A stretch of DNA of 64,000 nt from Adiantum capillus-veneris (lineage: Eukaryota; Streptophyta; Polypodiopsida; Polypodiales; Pteridaceae), in assembly GCA_014529385.2 (NCBI GenBank), contig CM043948.1, forward strand, positions 79,427,291-79,491,290. The letters run 5' to 3'. Shown here piece after piece: positions 44,701-52,537 of the stretch; position 1 is the stretch's first letter; each line of letters starts with the position of its first letter. The notes below the pieces were generated by a model, which did no database searches, was not told the DNA's origin, and was given only the letters and a program-made list of their open reading frames with translations. The translations under genes were made by a program, and so were the position numbers.

Positions 44701-45491
44701 AAGACAAAGCGGAAGAGCTTCGCAAAAATATAAAGGTGCTCTTAGTTATTCTTTTGGTTGTACATAGCAGGAATGCCATAAATAGACTTTCCAGACATGA
44801 TGGCACTATGTTGTATCTTTTTTGTGTCGAACATTTTGAGGCATCAACCACTATTAGTCCAAGCAGTGTGTATTTGAGATGGTGCCTAGGATGGCAGAAT
44901 GTTATATGCTTTATGTCCTATTCTTGAGGATGTTTTTAAGCACTTGTTGAGATTGGATTTGAAGTGTGTAAGTGTTGGTAATCAGGCGGAGATGGATATT
45001 CGAGGAACACAAGACTTGAGCTTTGGCGATGACGGTGCTCTGGTCATGGACTTCGATGTGGAGGATAGAGTTCGTCCGAAGAGGTACACCGTGACCTTTT
45101 CTTTGGGGGAAGTTTTACGTGATATGGTTGCATTCCAGATGTGTATTTATCATTCTTCCCATACTGTATGATAACTACTGTACCGGTATTCAGTACTTTA
45201 CGTACTGCTTGTTATTTATATGCACAGTGACTCAAATACACATACATGCATGTATCTAGGGTTGTGTACATATGATGAATGTATGTATGCGTACATGTAT
45301 TTACATGTATGCAAGCATGCATAAGCAGACATGTACGCCTATTTGTATTCATTACCTAACAAATTTTTCAAACCGGTAGTAATTACCCTTATTGCACAAT
45401 GTTTTTTTCATACTGTACTTATCGTACCTATCCACCTTGTTTGTGGTGTTATATTTCTTACTGTGGAGTTGCACTTCCCAGAAGGCGATAA
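29628..45491 (+). CDS. CSN7: COP9 signalosome subunit 7, eight visible exons
   Basis: Joined exons 29628-29703, 29811-29899, 29977-30066, 41837-41881, 44450-44520, 44603-44735, 44986-45083 and 45482-45491 give one open frame of 203 codons and a stop; all intron phases agree and all borders are GT...AG. The product is the PCI-domain subunit CSN7 of the COP9 signalosome, the nuclear complex that removes NEDD8/RUB from cullins. Visible family motifs are LDLLRLFAHGTWTDY, LKLKQLTVLTLAET, VLPYDLLMKQLDISNVRELE, INECMYA, GIVKGKLDQRRRCFE, GRDLRPGQL, IQEKIKWAD and the basic end RPKRRR. About 55-60 N-terminal residues expected from plant CSN7 (about 260 residues) are not found. Introns are 107, 77, 11,770, 2,568, 82, 250 and 398 bp. 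The NW of the NWL motif is NC here (codon split by an intron). Confidence 0.93.
29811..29899 (+). CDS. CSN7: CSN7 exon
   Basis: Acceptor TTAATTGCAG. It completes a Lys codon and encodes SVSQLPCLGSDQELKLKQLT and VLTLAETMK, the PCI helical repeat. Donor GTTTTA. Confidence 0.92.
29977..30066 (+). CDS. CSN7: CSN7 exon before the giant intron
   Basis: Acceptor TGTCCCAG. It encodes VLPYDLLMKQLDISNVRELE and DMLINECMYA, the start of the PCI winged helix, and ends in phase 0 at a strong donor, GTAAGTAAA. The next exon is 11.8 kb away. Confidence 0.93.
30297..30496 (-). repeat. LTR fragment related to the 5065-7002 element
   Basis: On the - strand it ends GGCACGTGGTGCCCGTCTCG then TGACA, like the 3' LTR at 6686-7002, and it contains the core motif (30431-30473). 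It is broken at about 30496 by a different LTR in the opposite orientation. Confidence 0.7.
30497..30866 (+). repeat. GC-rich LTR nested in the previous LTR
   Basis: It starts TGTTATGTCCCGC and ends TTTCA, with a TATA-like TTATTATAAAAGG near 30589. It is much more GC-rich than its surroundings. A clear PBS follows, so it is the 5' LTR of a + strand element. No pol or second LTR follows, so the rest has been lost. Confidence 0.75.
30867..30881 (+). other. Primer-binding site, perfect initiator tRNA-Met match
   Basis: TGGTATCAGAGCCGG begins immediately after the LTR end; the first 12 bases are the canonical plant PBS. Confidence 0.88.
30882..31871. other. Intronic stretch without recognisable genes
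   Basis: AT-rich leader-like DNA after the PBS, a GA-rich patch near 31230-31400 and a CT-rich patch near 31760-31830. No coding motif seen. It may be the leader of the element that starts at 30497. Confidence 0.4.
31872..33001 (-). pseudogene. Chromovirus gag end and protease fragment
   Basis: The - strand encodes a gag tail rich in Lys, a broken zinc knuckle (C-F-I-C ... SHIVADCPQRKRP with an indel, about 32770-32815), then the protease (IALIFFDPSAKANFISPELA, GYTAEAGLACPDHAECLTPI, GKLRLHI) and the linker toward RT. It closely matches the order and wording of 9886-10600, so it comes from the same chromovirus family. It is cut at 33001 by an LTR and at about 31920 before RT. Confidence 0.8.
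33002..33517 (-). repeat. 3' LTR of a - strand element
   Basis: 516 bp, TGTCACAAAG...TTTGTTACA on the - strand, with the core motif at 33137-33180. A polypurine tract lies just upstream in element orientation (33518-33535), so this is a 3' LTR. It interrupts the gag fragment 31872-33001 next to CAACG. The same LTR family is at 15848-16365. Confidence 0.85.
33518..33535 (-). other. Polypurine tract
   Basis: The - strand reads TTTCAAGAGGGGGATA directly before the LTR start TGTCAC. A near-identical tract is beside the LTR at 39612-40278. Confidence 0.8.
33831..34026. repeat. 32-bp minisatellite, six units
   Basis: The unit 'ctcaagcattgtcgtgtgcg' plus 'agaatcattcg' begins at 33832, 33865, 33897, 33929, 33961 and 33993. 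Units differ by single bases. It lies in the 3' internal region of the element whose 3' LTR is 33002-33517. Confidence 0.9.
34027..34680. repeat. Three ~165-215-bp tandem copies
   Basis: A unit containing 'gaacagagtggtccagtcat', 'gttatcaggtttcattcgga' and 'cagattctttcat' begins at about 34045, 34250 and 34415. Copies 1 and 3 also share a tail, 'aaatctaaaatcatcttcc'. They differ by indels of up to ~40 bp. Confidence 0.85.
34687..34932 (-). pseudogene. Gag tail with zinc knuckle
   Basis: On the - strand an intact CX2CX4HX4C knuckle (KCFECGERGHIATRCPKK) is encoded at about 34768-34821. Upstream in another frame is a Lys/Glu-rich linker (DDLHRQKTKEMNISK). A frameshift lies between the two. No protease or RT follows. 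Confidence 0.7.
34935..35270 (+). repeat. LTR-like segment with the core motif
   Basis: The core motif occurs at 35069-35105 with one G fewer (GAAAGGGCGCC) and no 'agtc/aggt' spacer before TTTGGGGCC. Borders are not clear. It ends near the outer LTR that begins about 35271. Confidence 0.45.
35271..35451 (-). repeat. Outer LTR, part 1
   Basis: Degenerate units ('gaagagacacatcctttaggcg', 'gaaggagtgtggttg') match the middle of the LTR at 4544-4980. It is interrupted at 35451 by the gag-only element and resumes at 38356. The last five bases, GAAGG (35447-35451), are the target site copy. Confidence 0.7.
35452..35611 (-). repeat. 3' LTR with internal deletion
   Basis: 160 bp. Both ends match the 5' LTR (outer 'tgtcacgtgacacatcc' and inner 'cacttccgctgcacctt'), but the ~690 bp between are missing. 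Confidence 0.85.
35612..35628 (-). other. Polypurine tract of the gag-only element
   Basis: On the - strand GAAAAGGAGGGGA precedes the LTR start TGTCACGTG. Confidence 0.85.
35995..37062 (-). CDS. Gag-like protein with Asp/His-rich repeats, 355 codons
   Basis: An uninterrupted frame on the element's coding strand. Residues ~1-50 are a leader (EEEFSPRGGFSDPPPSPSTP) almost the same as the gag at 17205. Then comes a short Glu/Arg coiled coil (~55-100), and then, where the related gag has its capsid, about 60 residues made of D/H/K units (DLHDDKHDELHD, DKHDDLHDDQD), encoded by 'tcatcatgc'-type repeats. Two copies of a KEPILALES/PRS..EPPQE unit follow (~190-230). The C-terminal part is His/Cys/aromatic-rich (FNHRPYVIPFHRHDILYVEH). 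No zinc knuckle, protease or RT. Function unknown; the open frame hints at recent or continuing expression. Confidence 0.7.
   Translation of the reverse strand: MAITRSGMHTSHEGDEHEGGEEEFSPRGGFSDPPPSPSTPRIALTPMEELKQLCMERKLEGEARNAEIEREHEERMAAIEHEHNERKAALFRFFSQVQALMQEIREKETLSVSSSPKHDAQDLHDDKHDELHDNDKYDDLDDKDKHDDLHDDQDVISHKHDNLHEDYVIVHKDNVLVDTFSSKANLIADSINHKEPILALESKSTEPPQEGSIKHEEPILALEPRSKEPSQEVLCVRMISQHALFECFIHDGFLYFNHRPYVIPFHRHDILYVEHDSHMNEHGCMRITHAKMKCLHSRNLYSVSLPWHDTVSKRAQEGLSIKHRHFHCDLPQLIDLDQKVKIRPIVCVCLMFACA
37063..37483 (-). other. Leader with ~300-bp insertion relative to sister gag
   Basis: The - strand sequence from the PBS to TTGGGCATGTCGATT (about 37386) matches the leader at 17109-17215. 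There the sister element goes straight into the gag frame. Here ~300 bp intervene before ATGGCCATCACCCGAAGCGG (37062), where the match resumes. Confidence 0.6.
37484..37495 (-). other. Primer-binding site
   Basis: TGGTATCAAAGC on the - strand, one mismatch from the initiator tRNA-Met complement, one base inside the LTR edge. Confidence 0.85.
37497..38350 (-). repeat. 5' LTR of the gag-only element (854 bp)
   Basis: On the - strand it runs from TATCACGTGACACATCC (TG changed to TA at the edge) to CTACACCTTACA. It carries many 'cagatcagccctagcgtt'-like units and the block 'cagcaccttcattcacaatg' shared with 16366-17095. Confidence 0.85.
38356..38471 (-). repeat. Outer LTR, part 2
   Basis: It continues the LTR interrupted at 35451 and matches about 4860-4980 ('gtgaccattcgagaacaggggtcct', 'aatgtaataacaagtcac'), ending at the LTR edge. 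Confidence 0.7.
38473..39611 (-). repeat. Solo-type LTR related to 37497-38350
   Basis: On the - strand it starts TGTAACGTGCACATC and ends CCACTACACATTACA. The inner end matches the LTR at 37497 ('tgtaaggtgtagcagaagtg' against 'tgtaatgtgtagtggaagtg'). It contains a GA run at about 38644-38702 and a 'tgctgaaaacgctagg'-unit array near 38890-39250. No PBS, gag or second copy is attached, and no clean target duplication is seen. Confidence 0.65.
38644..38702. repeat. (GA)n microsatellite
   Basis: About 29 uninterrupted GA units. It sits at the same relative place where related LTRs carry CT runs. Confidence 0.95.
39612..40278 (-). repeat. LTR with core motif, 3' LTR of a - strand element
   Basis: On the - strand it starts TGTCACAAGCTG at 40278 and carries the core motif at 39703-39752. 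Its far end is cut by the solo-type LTR at 39611. A polypurine tract lies at 40279-40294. Confidence 0.7.
40279..40294 (-). other. Polypurine tract
   Basis: TTTCAAGAAGGGGGA on the - strand precedes TGTCAC. The ~50 bp upstream ('gtaatcg(c/t)c' block) match the same place beside 33517, showing that the two elements are relatives. Confidence 0.75.
40295..41112 (-). repeat. Element tail with tandem units, no ORF
   Basis: Between about 40640 and 40850 three degenerate units match, on the - strand, the ~53-bp units at 6547-6690. A GT run lies at about 40960-40984. No coding frame is supported. Confidence 0.5.
41113..41783. repeat. 341-bp tandem duplication in the CSN7 intron
   Basis: Bases 41113-41453 are repeated almost exactly from 41454 to about 41783. 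The copies differ by a few substitutions and small indels, so the event is recent. The second copy ends about 50 bp before the exon at 41837. Each copy ends in a poly-A patch. Confidence 0.9.
41837..41881 (+). CDS. CSN7: CSN7 exon after the giant intron
   Basis: A 45-bp microexon-sized exon between TTTTTCCCAG and GTAACT, phase 0 on both sides, encoding GIVKGKLDQRRRCFE, a highly conserved CSN7 block. Confidence 0.94.
42232..43308 (+). mobile_element. 5'-truncated LINE with 17-bp target duplication
   Basis: The insert is 42249-43291, flanked by AAATCTCCTAGACTGCT at 42232-42248 and 43292-43308. It ends in a run of ~12 A. It carries the zf-RVT tail of the RT and the 3' UTR, same family as 27540-28565, and sits in the 2.6-kb CSN7 intron in sense orientation. 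Truncation, poly-A and a long target duplication are the marks of target-primed reverse transcription. Confidence 0.93.
42260..43146 (+). pseudogene. LINE RT C-terminal zf-RVT region
   Basis: The frames show CAACDQLVESQRHCLWDCPS (the CX2C...HC...C zinc-binding pattern), AQQVWLRVLRLMP, AAAWSTLTGPALQFEL, then after a frame change GLTLWFIWWARCFRIFEACS, VRDFWLELIHTLRGQ, and HYRPPVWLFPPPIS before a stop at 43146. A ~30-bp insertion near 43000 breaks the FLRLW block. Confidence 0.85.
43309..44449 (+). repeat. CSN7 intron with degenerate tandem repeats
   Basis: Two ~87-bp copies ('cctgtatagaatactcctgt' ... 'gttgcagtacatacttaa') lie at about 43328-43502, and a diverged third reaches to about 43770. 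A second pair, ~110 bp apart ('gtgatttgatgtc' ... 'ccaaagtctctcagata'), lies at about 44068-44270. No coding signal. The acceptor is ATCAATCAG at 44449. Confidence 0.65.
44450..44520 (+). CDS. CSN7: CSN7 exon
   Basis: Encodes VHFAAGRDLRPGQLEGMIQT and LAN, ending two bases into a codon (TG). Donor GTTCAG is weak. The split codon becomes TGT (Cys) when joined to the next exon, where plant CSN7 has Trp. Confidence 0.9.
44603..44735 (+). CDS. CSN7: CSN7 exon
   Basis: Acceptor TTTTTTTTCCCAG. It encodes LSTSDNLLLTIQEKIKWADS, then MNEV..KHKKEVEDKAEELRKNIK, the C-terminal helix of CSN7. Donor GTGCTC. Confidence 0.92.
44986..45083 (+). CDS. CSN7: CSN7 exon
   Basis: Acceptor GTAATCAG. It encodes AEMDIRGTQDLSFGDDGALV, then MDFDVEDRVRPKR, the acidic-then-basic tail of CSN7. 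Donor GTACAC after AAGAG. Confidence 0.9.
45482..45491 (+). CDS. CSN7: CSN7 last coding exon
   Basis: After the acceptor CTTCCCAG only A-AGG-CGA-TAA is coding, giving RPKRRR-stop, the expected CSN7 end. If the 45084 donor is not used, the frame reads on to 45171 with no family similarity. Confidence 0.8.
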
Positions 45492-46130
45492 GGAAAGCAG
45501 TTGATGGGCAATGGCATCAGTGGCTTGTAATCTTATTGCTATCATCGGTGCGTGGTCTGCCAGAGAATGTGCGAGGAACCCTGCTTCAGTCAAAGAAATT
45601 GATTGCGACCTTCGTGGTTGTTTGTGAAGAGCTACATGTTTCAATAACATGTTTGGTAGCAGCAAATGTTTCTCATCTACGACATGTCATTTATTCAGCA
45701 AGCATAGAGGCCCATTTTTGTCCTGAGATATTTGAGGACAAGCAAGCAAACAATTTTGAATCTCTGTTGGAGTGCACCTTTAACCCGGACTGACCTGGAC
45801 ACTTTCTTAGATAAATACATGTGAAAAGACTTATGGATGTCTGTCTATAGCTTCACTTCTGTTCTTTGTATGCAAACAGAATCTGCTTTGTCGAAAGTAG
45901 TTACACGTGTTTTTATATAATGGCTACCACTGTTTTTGAGAGGCCAACTGTTATGTTATAGCCTGCCTTGCTATCTCACTGAAGATGAACTATTTTAATA
46001 TGCATGGATATTATGAATTCTGAAAGTTGTAGGAATCAGCATATGAAAAGTTGGTATAGTTTTGATGGAAACAAAATAACAAAATCAAAATATGATGCAC
46101 ATGGAAATCCCACCTGCATAAGTATTTATA
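45492..46130 (+). other. Likely CSN7 3' UTR and downstream flank
   Basis: Transcribed trailer is expected here. A + strand frame to 45793 is open but matches nothing I know and lies after the CSN7 stop. No firm polyadenylation signal can be chosen among several AT-rich patches. Confidence 0.4.
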
Positions 46131-49100
46131 AAAAAACCTTTCGAGCGTGAGGAAGGTAGTAGGGAGAAACACTATACATATCCATGCAATTACGTTTGCA
46201 CATTAGTATACATTTCACCTTGAAGGGGCAACCATGGTGACAAATCTTCCCGATGGTGAAAGAGGAGACATACAAGAGAACACAACCTGTGAGCCTTGAA
46301 CCCTCAAGCTTGGGGTTACATCACTAAGGTCTTACTATCTGAGCATAAATTTTGAGCTAGCTCCTCCCTCTCTAAGTCTCCTTGGGTTTGAGGTCTACAA
46401 TCCAAAGTGGGGACGGTTCTTTGTATGCCTAATATAACACCTTGTCTCACAAAAATTAGATATTGGAGATTGTGGAGCATCTTGAACATGTTGTGTATGT
46501 TGTGCTAATTCAAGCTCAACTATATCAAGTGTATGAAAAGCCTCCTTGCATGCAAATTGTGATAATAGAAAACTTATGTATGTTCTAAAAGAAAATTTTG
46601 TCACAACTTATTACGGTTAGGGTGGATAGAGGAATGAATACTTTATTACATGAGAGAGTCAAACACAGTAGAAGTGGATTGATTGAACGTGCTTCTTGGA
46701 ATTGTTCTTAGGTAGAGTTGAATGGGCTAGGACTAGGTAGTACATTTCTAAAAAAAGTACAATGCACCTCCCAAATGCATCAAGAGGTGCCCAACCCATG
46801 AAGGTGGGAGGCTACTTTGGCATGATGTATCTATTTGGACTTACATGCAACTCATCAACTACACATGAGTAGCCCCTACCTAGATTGGAGGTGGTACACA
46901 AAAGGATGATACAAGTGCACATAGAAGAGGGTCTCAACAAGAGTAATTGTGTTGAATGCATGAATTTGTACTTTCTCACAAGCTCTACTTAGTGGGTTGT
47001 GGTATGGAATGGACCTATGTGGATGAGCTAGTTCATGGCAAGATAGTGTCTTATCTTAGATGCAAGAGCTAAGGTCTAGGCCAAAGAGCACTTCAAGTTC
47101 TGGATTTAGGGGAATTTGGGGTCTTGAAAGGGTTTTCAAAGGAAATCCATATCACCATCTCACCTCAAAATTAGGCATTTAGCAATTTTTTTGCAAACGA
47201 GCTCCAAACTTTGTGAAGGTTAGTGATGTTTAGATTCTATTGCAAGAGTATCATTGATATATGGGTTGATAGGGTTTTGAAGTGGGAGGTGGGTGCTACA
47301 GGGAAGATTACTAAACTCAATCATTACAATTGGGTTTAGTGATCAAAATAGAATCTTCCATGTAGCACCCATTTCCCTTTTCCTATTGACATATAAAGTC
47401 ATACGGACTACAATTAAGGCTTTTACAAAGGACTAGGCAATTGCTTATGTCATAGATGCCAAGCTACACGAGAAGACACTTTTCATTTATTTATTTTTTG
47501 TAAAGAATAAAAATGAGTTGAAAACTTTGGAGAAATTAGTATATATTAAATACTCACATTTAAATGGAAACACATTTTTTGGTAGATTCTGTGGTTTCCC
47601 CCCCACTAGGATAGAGATTTTGTGGACTTCGCCCTACGTTGTGGGACATAATAAGAGTTAGAGTACTTGTGATATCTTTGGATAAAAGGTTTTTAACAAC
47701 CAAGAAACAATTGATTGGCTTCAATGTGTATGTTCACAAACACCGATTGTGAATCATGGATTTCGAAATTTATCCCTCACTTGCATCACCTTGATCAATA
47801 TGTGCAACAAGACGACAAGAGATACTATTAAGGTATGGCCCGATGTACTGAAGCTTTTCTTAATCTTGTATATGAATGTGAATCTAGTTGATGAAACAAG
47901 TAGATACATTGTTGACTAAAATGGACATCTTTCATGCTCACATTAAGTGAATGATCGATTTGTATGCCAAGTTGACTATTAGTAAACTGGATGATTAACA
48001 AAAGAAATGAAACGAGACTTTCTTTTGTAATGGGACAATATGTATGATATAGTCCATTTCCTTATAATGAAACGACATGTATTAATTGTAAAACCAAATA
48101 TTATAATCGATTTAAGAAAGTTCTATCTCACAGTGATGTAATTATTTGCTTCTCCCTGGAATACTTTCCCTCCAATACATTCACACATGTTTCCAAAAAA
48201 AAAATCCCAAAGTTTTCTCATGCGATGTAAAGAGCAAAAGGTCTTGTAAGCAAGTGGGAATTGAGATTTAATGTTCAAAGATACAAGGAAAATCTTCATT
48301 AAGAAACTAGTCCATTCACTCCTTGGTATCCCAAGAACTTTAATACATTGCACCCTTATTAAACTCTCCTTAAACAATAACAATGTTCGATTAATTTTCT
48401 TAAAAGGTTTGCTTTCCTTTGTTTATCCTAGCTTTAAAGCTCTTTCCAAGCACTTCCCAAGCTTGTGAGGATGTCTCACACTCATCTATTAGATTGACAT
48501 AATTATTGTGTGAAAATGTTCATCTTTGGTTAAGTTATGTGCACTAATGAAATGACTTTTTGAACCTTCAATAGAAGAGAGATCACTAATGGGAGGCTTT
48601 AGAATCCCCCAAAGACCCTTTTTCATGAGAGCTATCACCATTGAACCTCTCAATCCCTTTTCTTTCCGTTGTGCTTATCCAATTCTAATGTCTATCCATT
48701 CACACTAACACACACAAATCACAAATATGACATACCAAGCTGATAGTTATGGAGAGGTATAGCCTATTGCATACTATCCAATTCTAACAGACACATATCA
48801 CAAATATGACATACCAAGCTGATAGTTGTGTTGTTTTGGCTGCAAAAAAAATTTCATTAAAAAAAAACGTTAATGTGAAAGTGGGAAAAATAGTGAGAGA
48901 GAAAAAGTTCCCTTTTGAAAACCTTGATGTGAGAAAAGTGTTTTGGATATTTACTGCTTTTTGACATCTTCGTTGGTGGGAATCACCTTTTGACTACAAG
49001 GAGATCTACTTGTTCACCGCTATGGGAATACGCCCCTTTTTGTGAAATTAGAACCTCTTGCTATATATGTATCTCCCCTGTAAAGGTTAAACTTACCATT

Positions 49101-49919
49101 GGGATTTAGAACTTCACCTCCTTTGCAAAACCTTAGCACAATGCTTTTGAGGTACAAAAAAGATAATCTTGAAACCTGACACTTTTAGACTTGCTAAATT
49201 TAGAGTGCCTTTTTAAAGTTTTATCTTAATCCTAAGGCTTCCTAGACTTCATACTTGGAGTCTAATGAATAATGTTGATTACTTAAAATTAACACAACTA
49301 GTTTCTATTTTAAGACTCCTATAATTGCTCTAATTAATTTTCTTTGTCCTGTACCTTTTATCAAGGTTGCTCGGGTTAAATTTATCCTTTCTTGACCTAT
49401 ATCTTTGATGGAGAGAACTAAACTATAATTACCCTTTTTTATATACTTCTTTGATATGGTCCTAAGCCTTGGCTTGAGCCGTCTATAAGCACTTTAATCA
49501 ATTCCTCTTATTCTCTTTTATTTCCATAGATGTAAGTGTCTAATTTAAGATGAAAAAGAATTTGAGAAGGTTAGAAATTAATTTTAAAAAAATAACCTCT
49601 CCCTTTAAATCATAGTCGTCCTCAAATATAGAGCAAGGAAAATAAAGTCATAGCTAGTCCTATTACTTTGGTTAGAGGATCCTTTTTTACCCGTTGACAT
49701 TCTTCCACATGGGTGACTAACTCCATTTGGTGCTTGGAAGATTTAACTGCACAAGTATGTCTTTACTTAGCCCTCACATCTTCTAGAGTAGATTGGAAAA
49801 GTCTACTTGGTGCTTGAGAGACTAACCTGTGGCAAGCATGTATTCATTGCATGCATACACTTAAATAACTTATGAACATTAAATTTTAGAATCATAGCAA
49901 GACCGTTTTTTGATAATAC
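46131..49919. other. AT-rich DNA without supported genes
   Basis: No frame over ~90 codons and no firm domain. On the - strand near 48270-48560 a degenerate stretch (YVNLIDECETSSQAWEVLGK, then stops) faintly resembles a UBN2-type gag. A short direct repeat ('cacaaatatgacataccaag') is at about 48720 and 48795. Part of this region should hold the 3' LTR of the chromovirus at 49920-52537, but I cannot delimit it. Confidence 0.45.
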
Positions 49920-51161
49920 ATGTTTGTTCATACCTCGTTCTTACCTTTGACATGAGTCATCATAAGCATTTACAAGGTTTGCATTATTCTTTAGCTGGAT
50001 GCCTTGTATCCACATTGCATCTTCGAAAGGATAATTTTTAAACTAATAAGGTATCAATGCATAGTCTTAGCACTTCTTAAAACTTTTTCTTCATGCATTG
50101 GATGCTCTTGGGCTACAGGATTTCTTCTTGACCTTCAAACTTGCGTGGATCTTTGGTTATTGGTACTTTGGGTGGTTTTCCCTTATAAGGTTTCAAAAGG
50201 CTCACATGAAAGGAATTATGAATGCGCCAAGTCCTTGATATCCTTAACTTGTAAGCCAATTCATTAAATTTGGTTGAGGATCTAGAATGGGCCATTATAT
50301 CTTTTTACTAACTTAAAATAATATTTTTGATGACCCCTGTTGGGCGTCCTTGTGTCCTCTTTCCCGTTGTATGGCCTAAACATGAATTGGGAAACTTAAG
50401 CAATACCCAATCATTTTCTTTGAATGTCAAGGCTCTTCTATGCTTATCCATAGCAACCTTTTTCTTCTACTGCATGATGGATATAATTTCCTTAATCTTG
50501 TTAAAATACGCTTTAAGCTTTGTAAGATACACTCATCAGCAAAAAAATATCTTCCCAAGTGTCTTGAATACCAATGGCAGCTTGGGTCTTCCTTCAATTA
50601 CTTTGAAGGGAGCCTTTCTTGGGGAAGTATGGAAAATGTTATTATATGCATACTTTGGTAAGGGTAAAATACTTTTTCCATTGATCTCTTTGATCTACTT
50701 CCGTAACATAGTGTTGAGTAGATCAATAATAGTTGAAATTTTTATCTCACTTTGGCCATCCATGTGTTAGTGATAGACCGAGGAAAAACAAACTTAGTAC
50801 CCAGATTCTCAAAGAGACATTTCCAAAACTTTCTAGTGATTCTTGGAAGATACTTTAGATGCTAGTATTCCGTGATATTTAAAGATTTGTGATATGAAGA
50901 GGGTTGCCATATGATGTGCTTTAATGGAATTTTTGATCGGCATAAAATGCGCTTGTTTACTGAATTGGTCCACTATTGTCCATATTCTTGTATTCCCATG
51001 AATGGATCTTTGCAATCCAAAGATGAAATCCATGGATATAGTCTCCCATGGAAAATTAGGTATAGGCAATGGCTAAGGTAAGCTCTTTGCTTTCCTCTAT
51101 CATACTTTGTCTTTTGACATACAATGCATTTGGCAACATAGTCCGCTATGTCTGCTATCAT
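49920..51161 (-). pseudogene. Decayed chromovirus integrase and chromodomain
   Basis: The - strand shows the finger end (YVAKCIVCQKTK), core start (PWETISMDFIFGLQR, WTIVDQFSKQAHFMP), the C-terminal fold (ELAYKLRISRTWRIHNSFHV, SLLKPYKGKPP) and, between about 50100 and 49930, chromodomain remains (FKNYPFEDAMWIQ). Stops and frameshifts are frequent. This copy is clearly older than the chromovirus at 7100-14420. Confidence 0.8.
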
Positions 51162-51533
51162 TGTTGGCCGTTACAAGTACATTTCTACTCCCTTGGGAGT
51201 AGATTAAACCCCTCTATGTTTTGCATAAAAGGGGAACATAAGATTCATACATAACTTTGTCACATAAGCTATGTATGATGCATAACCTAGTGCCATAGAG
51301 AAGATAACCATCTTGCACATTATATGGTTCCTCTTTCTTCCCTAGTGAAATAGCTGACATTACATCTTTGAAGTCCGATCCGTAGCATACTCATCTATCA
51401 TAAAAGATAGATCATTGTGAGTATCTGTTGATACAATATTTACCTTTGGTCTTTGTGAAAAATCATCGGCCACTTGGTTGTGCTTACCAGGTGAGCATTA
51501 GTTAAATGGTGAAAGAGTGTTTGCCCACCTCAT

Positions 51534-52537
51534 TTACTTATCACTCAATTTAGTTTGCGTAAGATAACACTTAAGACTTTGGTGATCTGTATGCAAAATA
51601 AATGGAGTACCTAGGAGATAATTCTTCCATGCATCACATCGGACTTCAAAAGGTTTTGAGAGGTTCAAATATAATAACACTAGTTGAGAGACTCGTTTTG
51701 CTTTGAGATTTTCAAAAGATTCATTCTTTTGCTTGTAGTCCATATATATGTATTAATTTTCTTTTTAGTTAAATCATACAATGGCCCTCCTATGAATGAG
51801 AATTTTTCTATGAAGCGCCTATAATATGCAAACATTCATATAAAGATTCTCAATTGAGTAGATTCACTGTTATAGCGCATACTTTTATTACCTCCAACGT
51901 TTTAGGGTCCATTCAGATCCCTACTTGGGAGACAATATGACTAAATATTGAATTTCCTTTTAAAAATATATATAAAGCTTATTATCTCTCAAAACTTGAA
52001 ATAAGATGCTGCTTGTATTTCTTAGTCGACTTGGAGTAGATAAGAATGTCGTCAAAGAACACTCTTGTGTAGCTTTGATGACGTCTAAAGAGCCTCTCCA
52101 TCATTTGATTAAAGGTGGCTCGTACATTGGTAAGCCCAAAAGGAAGTACTAGGAATTCATATAGGCCAAATGTTGTGCAAAAGGCCATCTTATGAATATA
52201 TTCCAGCACAATCCATATCTAATGATAATCAATTTTAAGATCTATTCTACTAATGTAGGTAGACCCCGTAGCTTATTAAATAGATCCTCTATACTGGAAA
52301 CATGAAATCTATTCTTTATGGTTATCCAATTAAGTTTCCAATAGTCCACACACATTTTACAAGAACCATCCTTCTATTATACTAGTTGAACCGGTGAACA
52401 AAATGGAGAACTAGGCTTGGCCATCTCTTTTTTCACAACCTCATTCACTTGCCTCATAATCTTCTCTCATTGAGCCGGTGAGACTCAATAATGAGGCTTA
52501 TAAAGAGGTGAGCTAGCAAGTAGAAGTTCTATGGTAT
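51534..52537 (-). pseudogene. Decayed chromovirus RT and RNase H
   Basis: The - strand order is VKKEMAKPSSPFCSPVQLV and CKMCVDYWKLN (fingers, about 52430-52320), FGLYEFLVLPFGLTN and catalytic FFDD (52209-51982), then RNase H pieces (CDAW, LHTDHQSLKCYL; 51743-51534). It is cut at 52537 by the large LTR element; the protease side of the same copy resumes at 60936. Confidence 0.85.

Noticed and set aside
45492-45793. ORF downstream of the CSN7 stop as a second gene or longer CSN7 end
   Set aside because: RPKRRR-stop is the expected CSN7 end, and the following frame has no recognisable similarity or splice support.
48270-48560. UBN2-type gag fragment on the - strand
   Set aside because: Only a single short stretch resembles the family and stops are dense; not enough to call.
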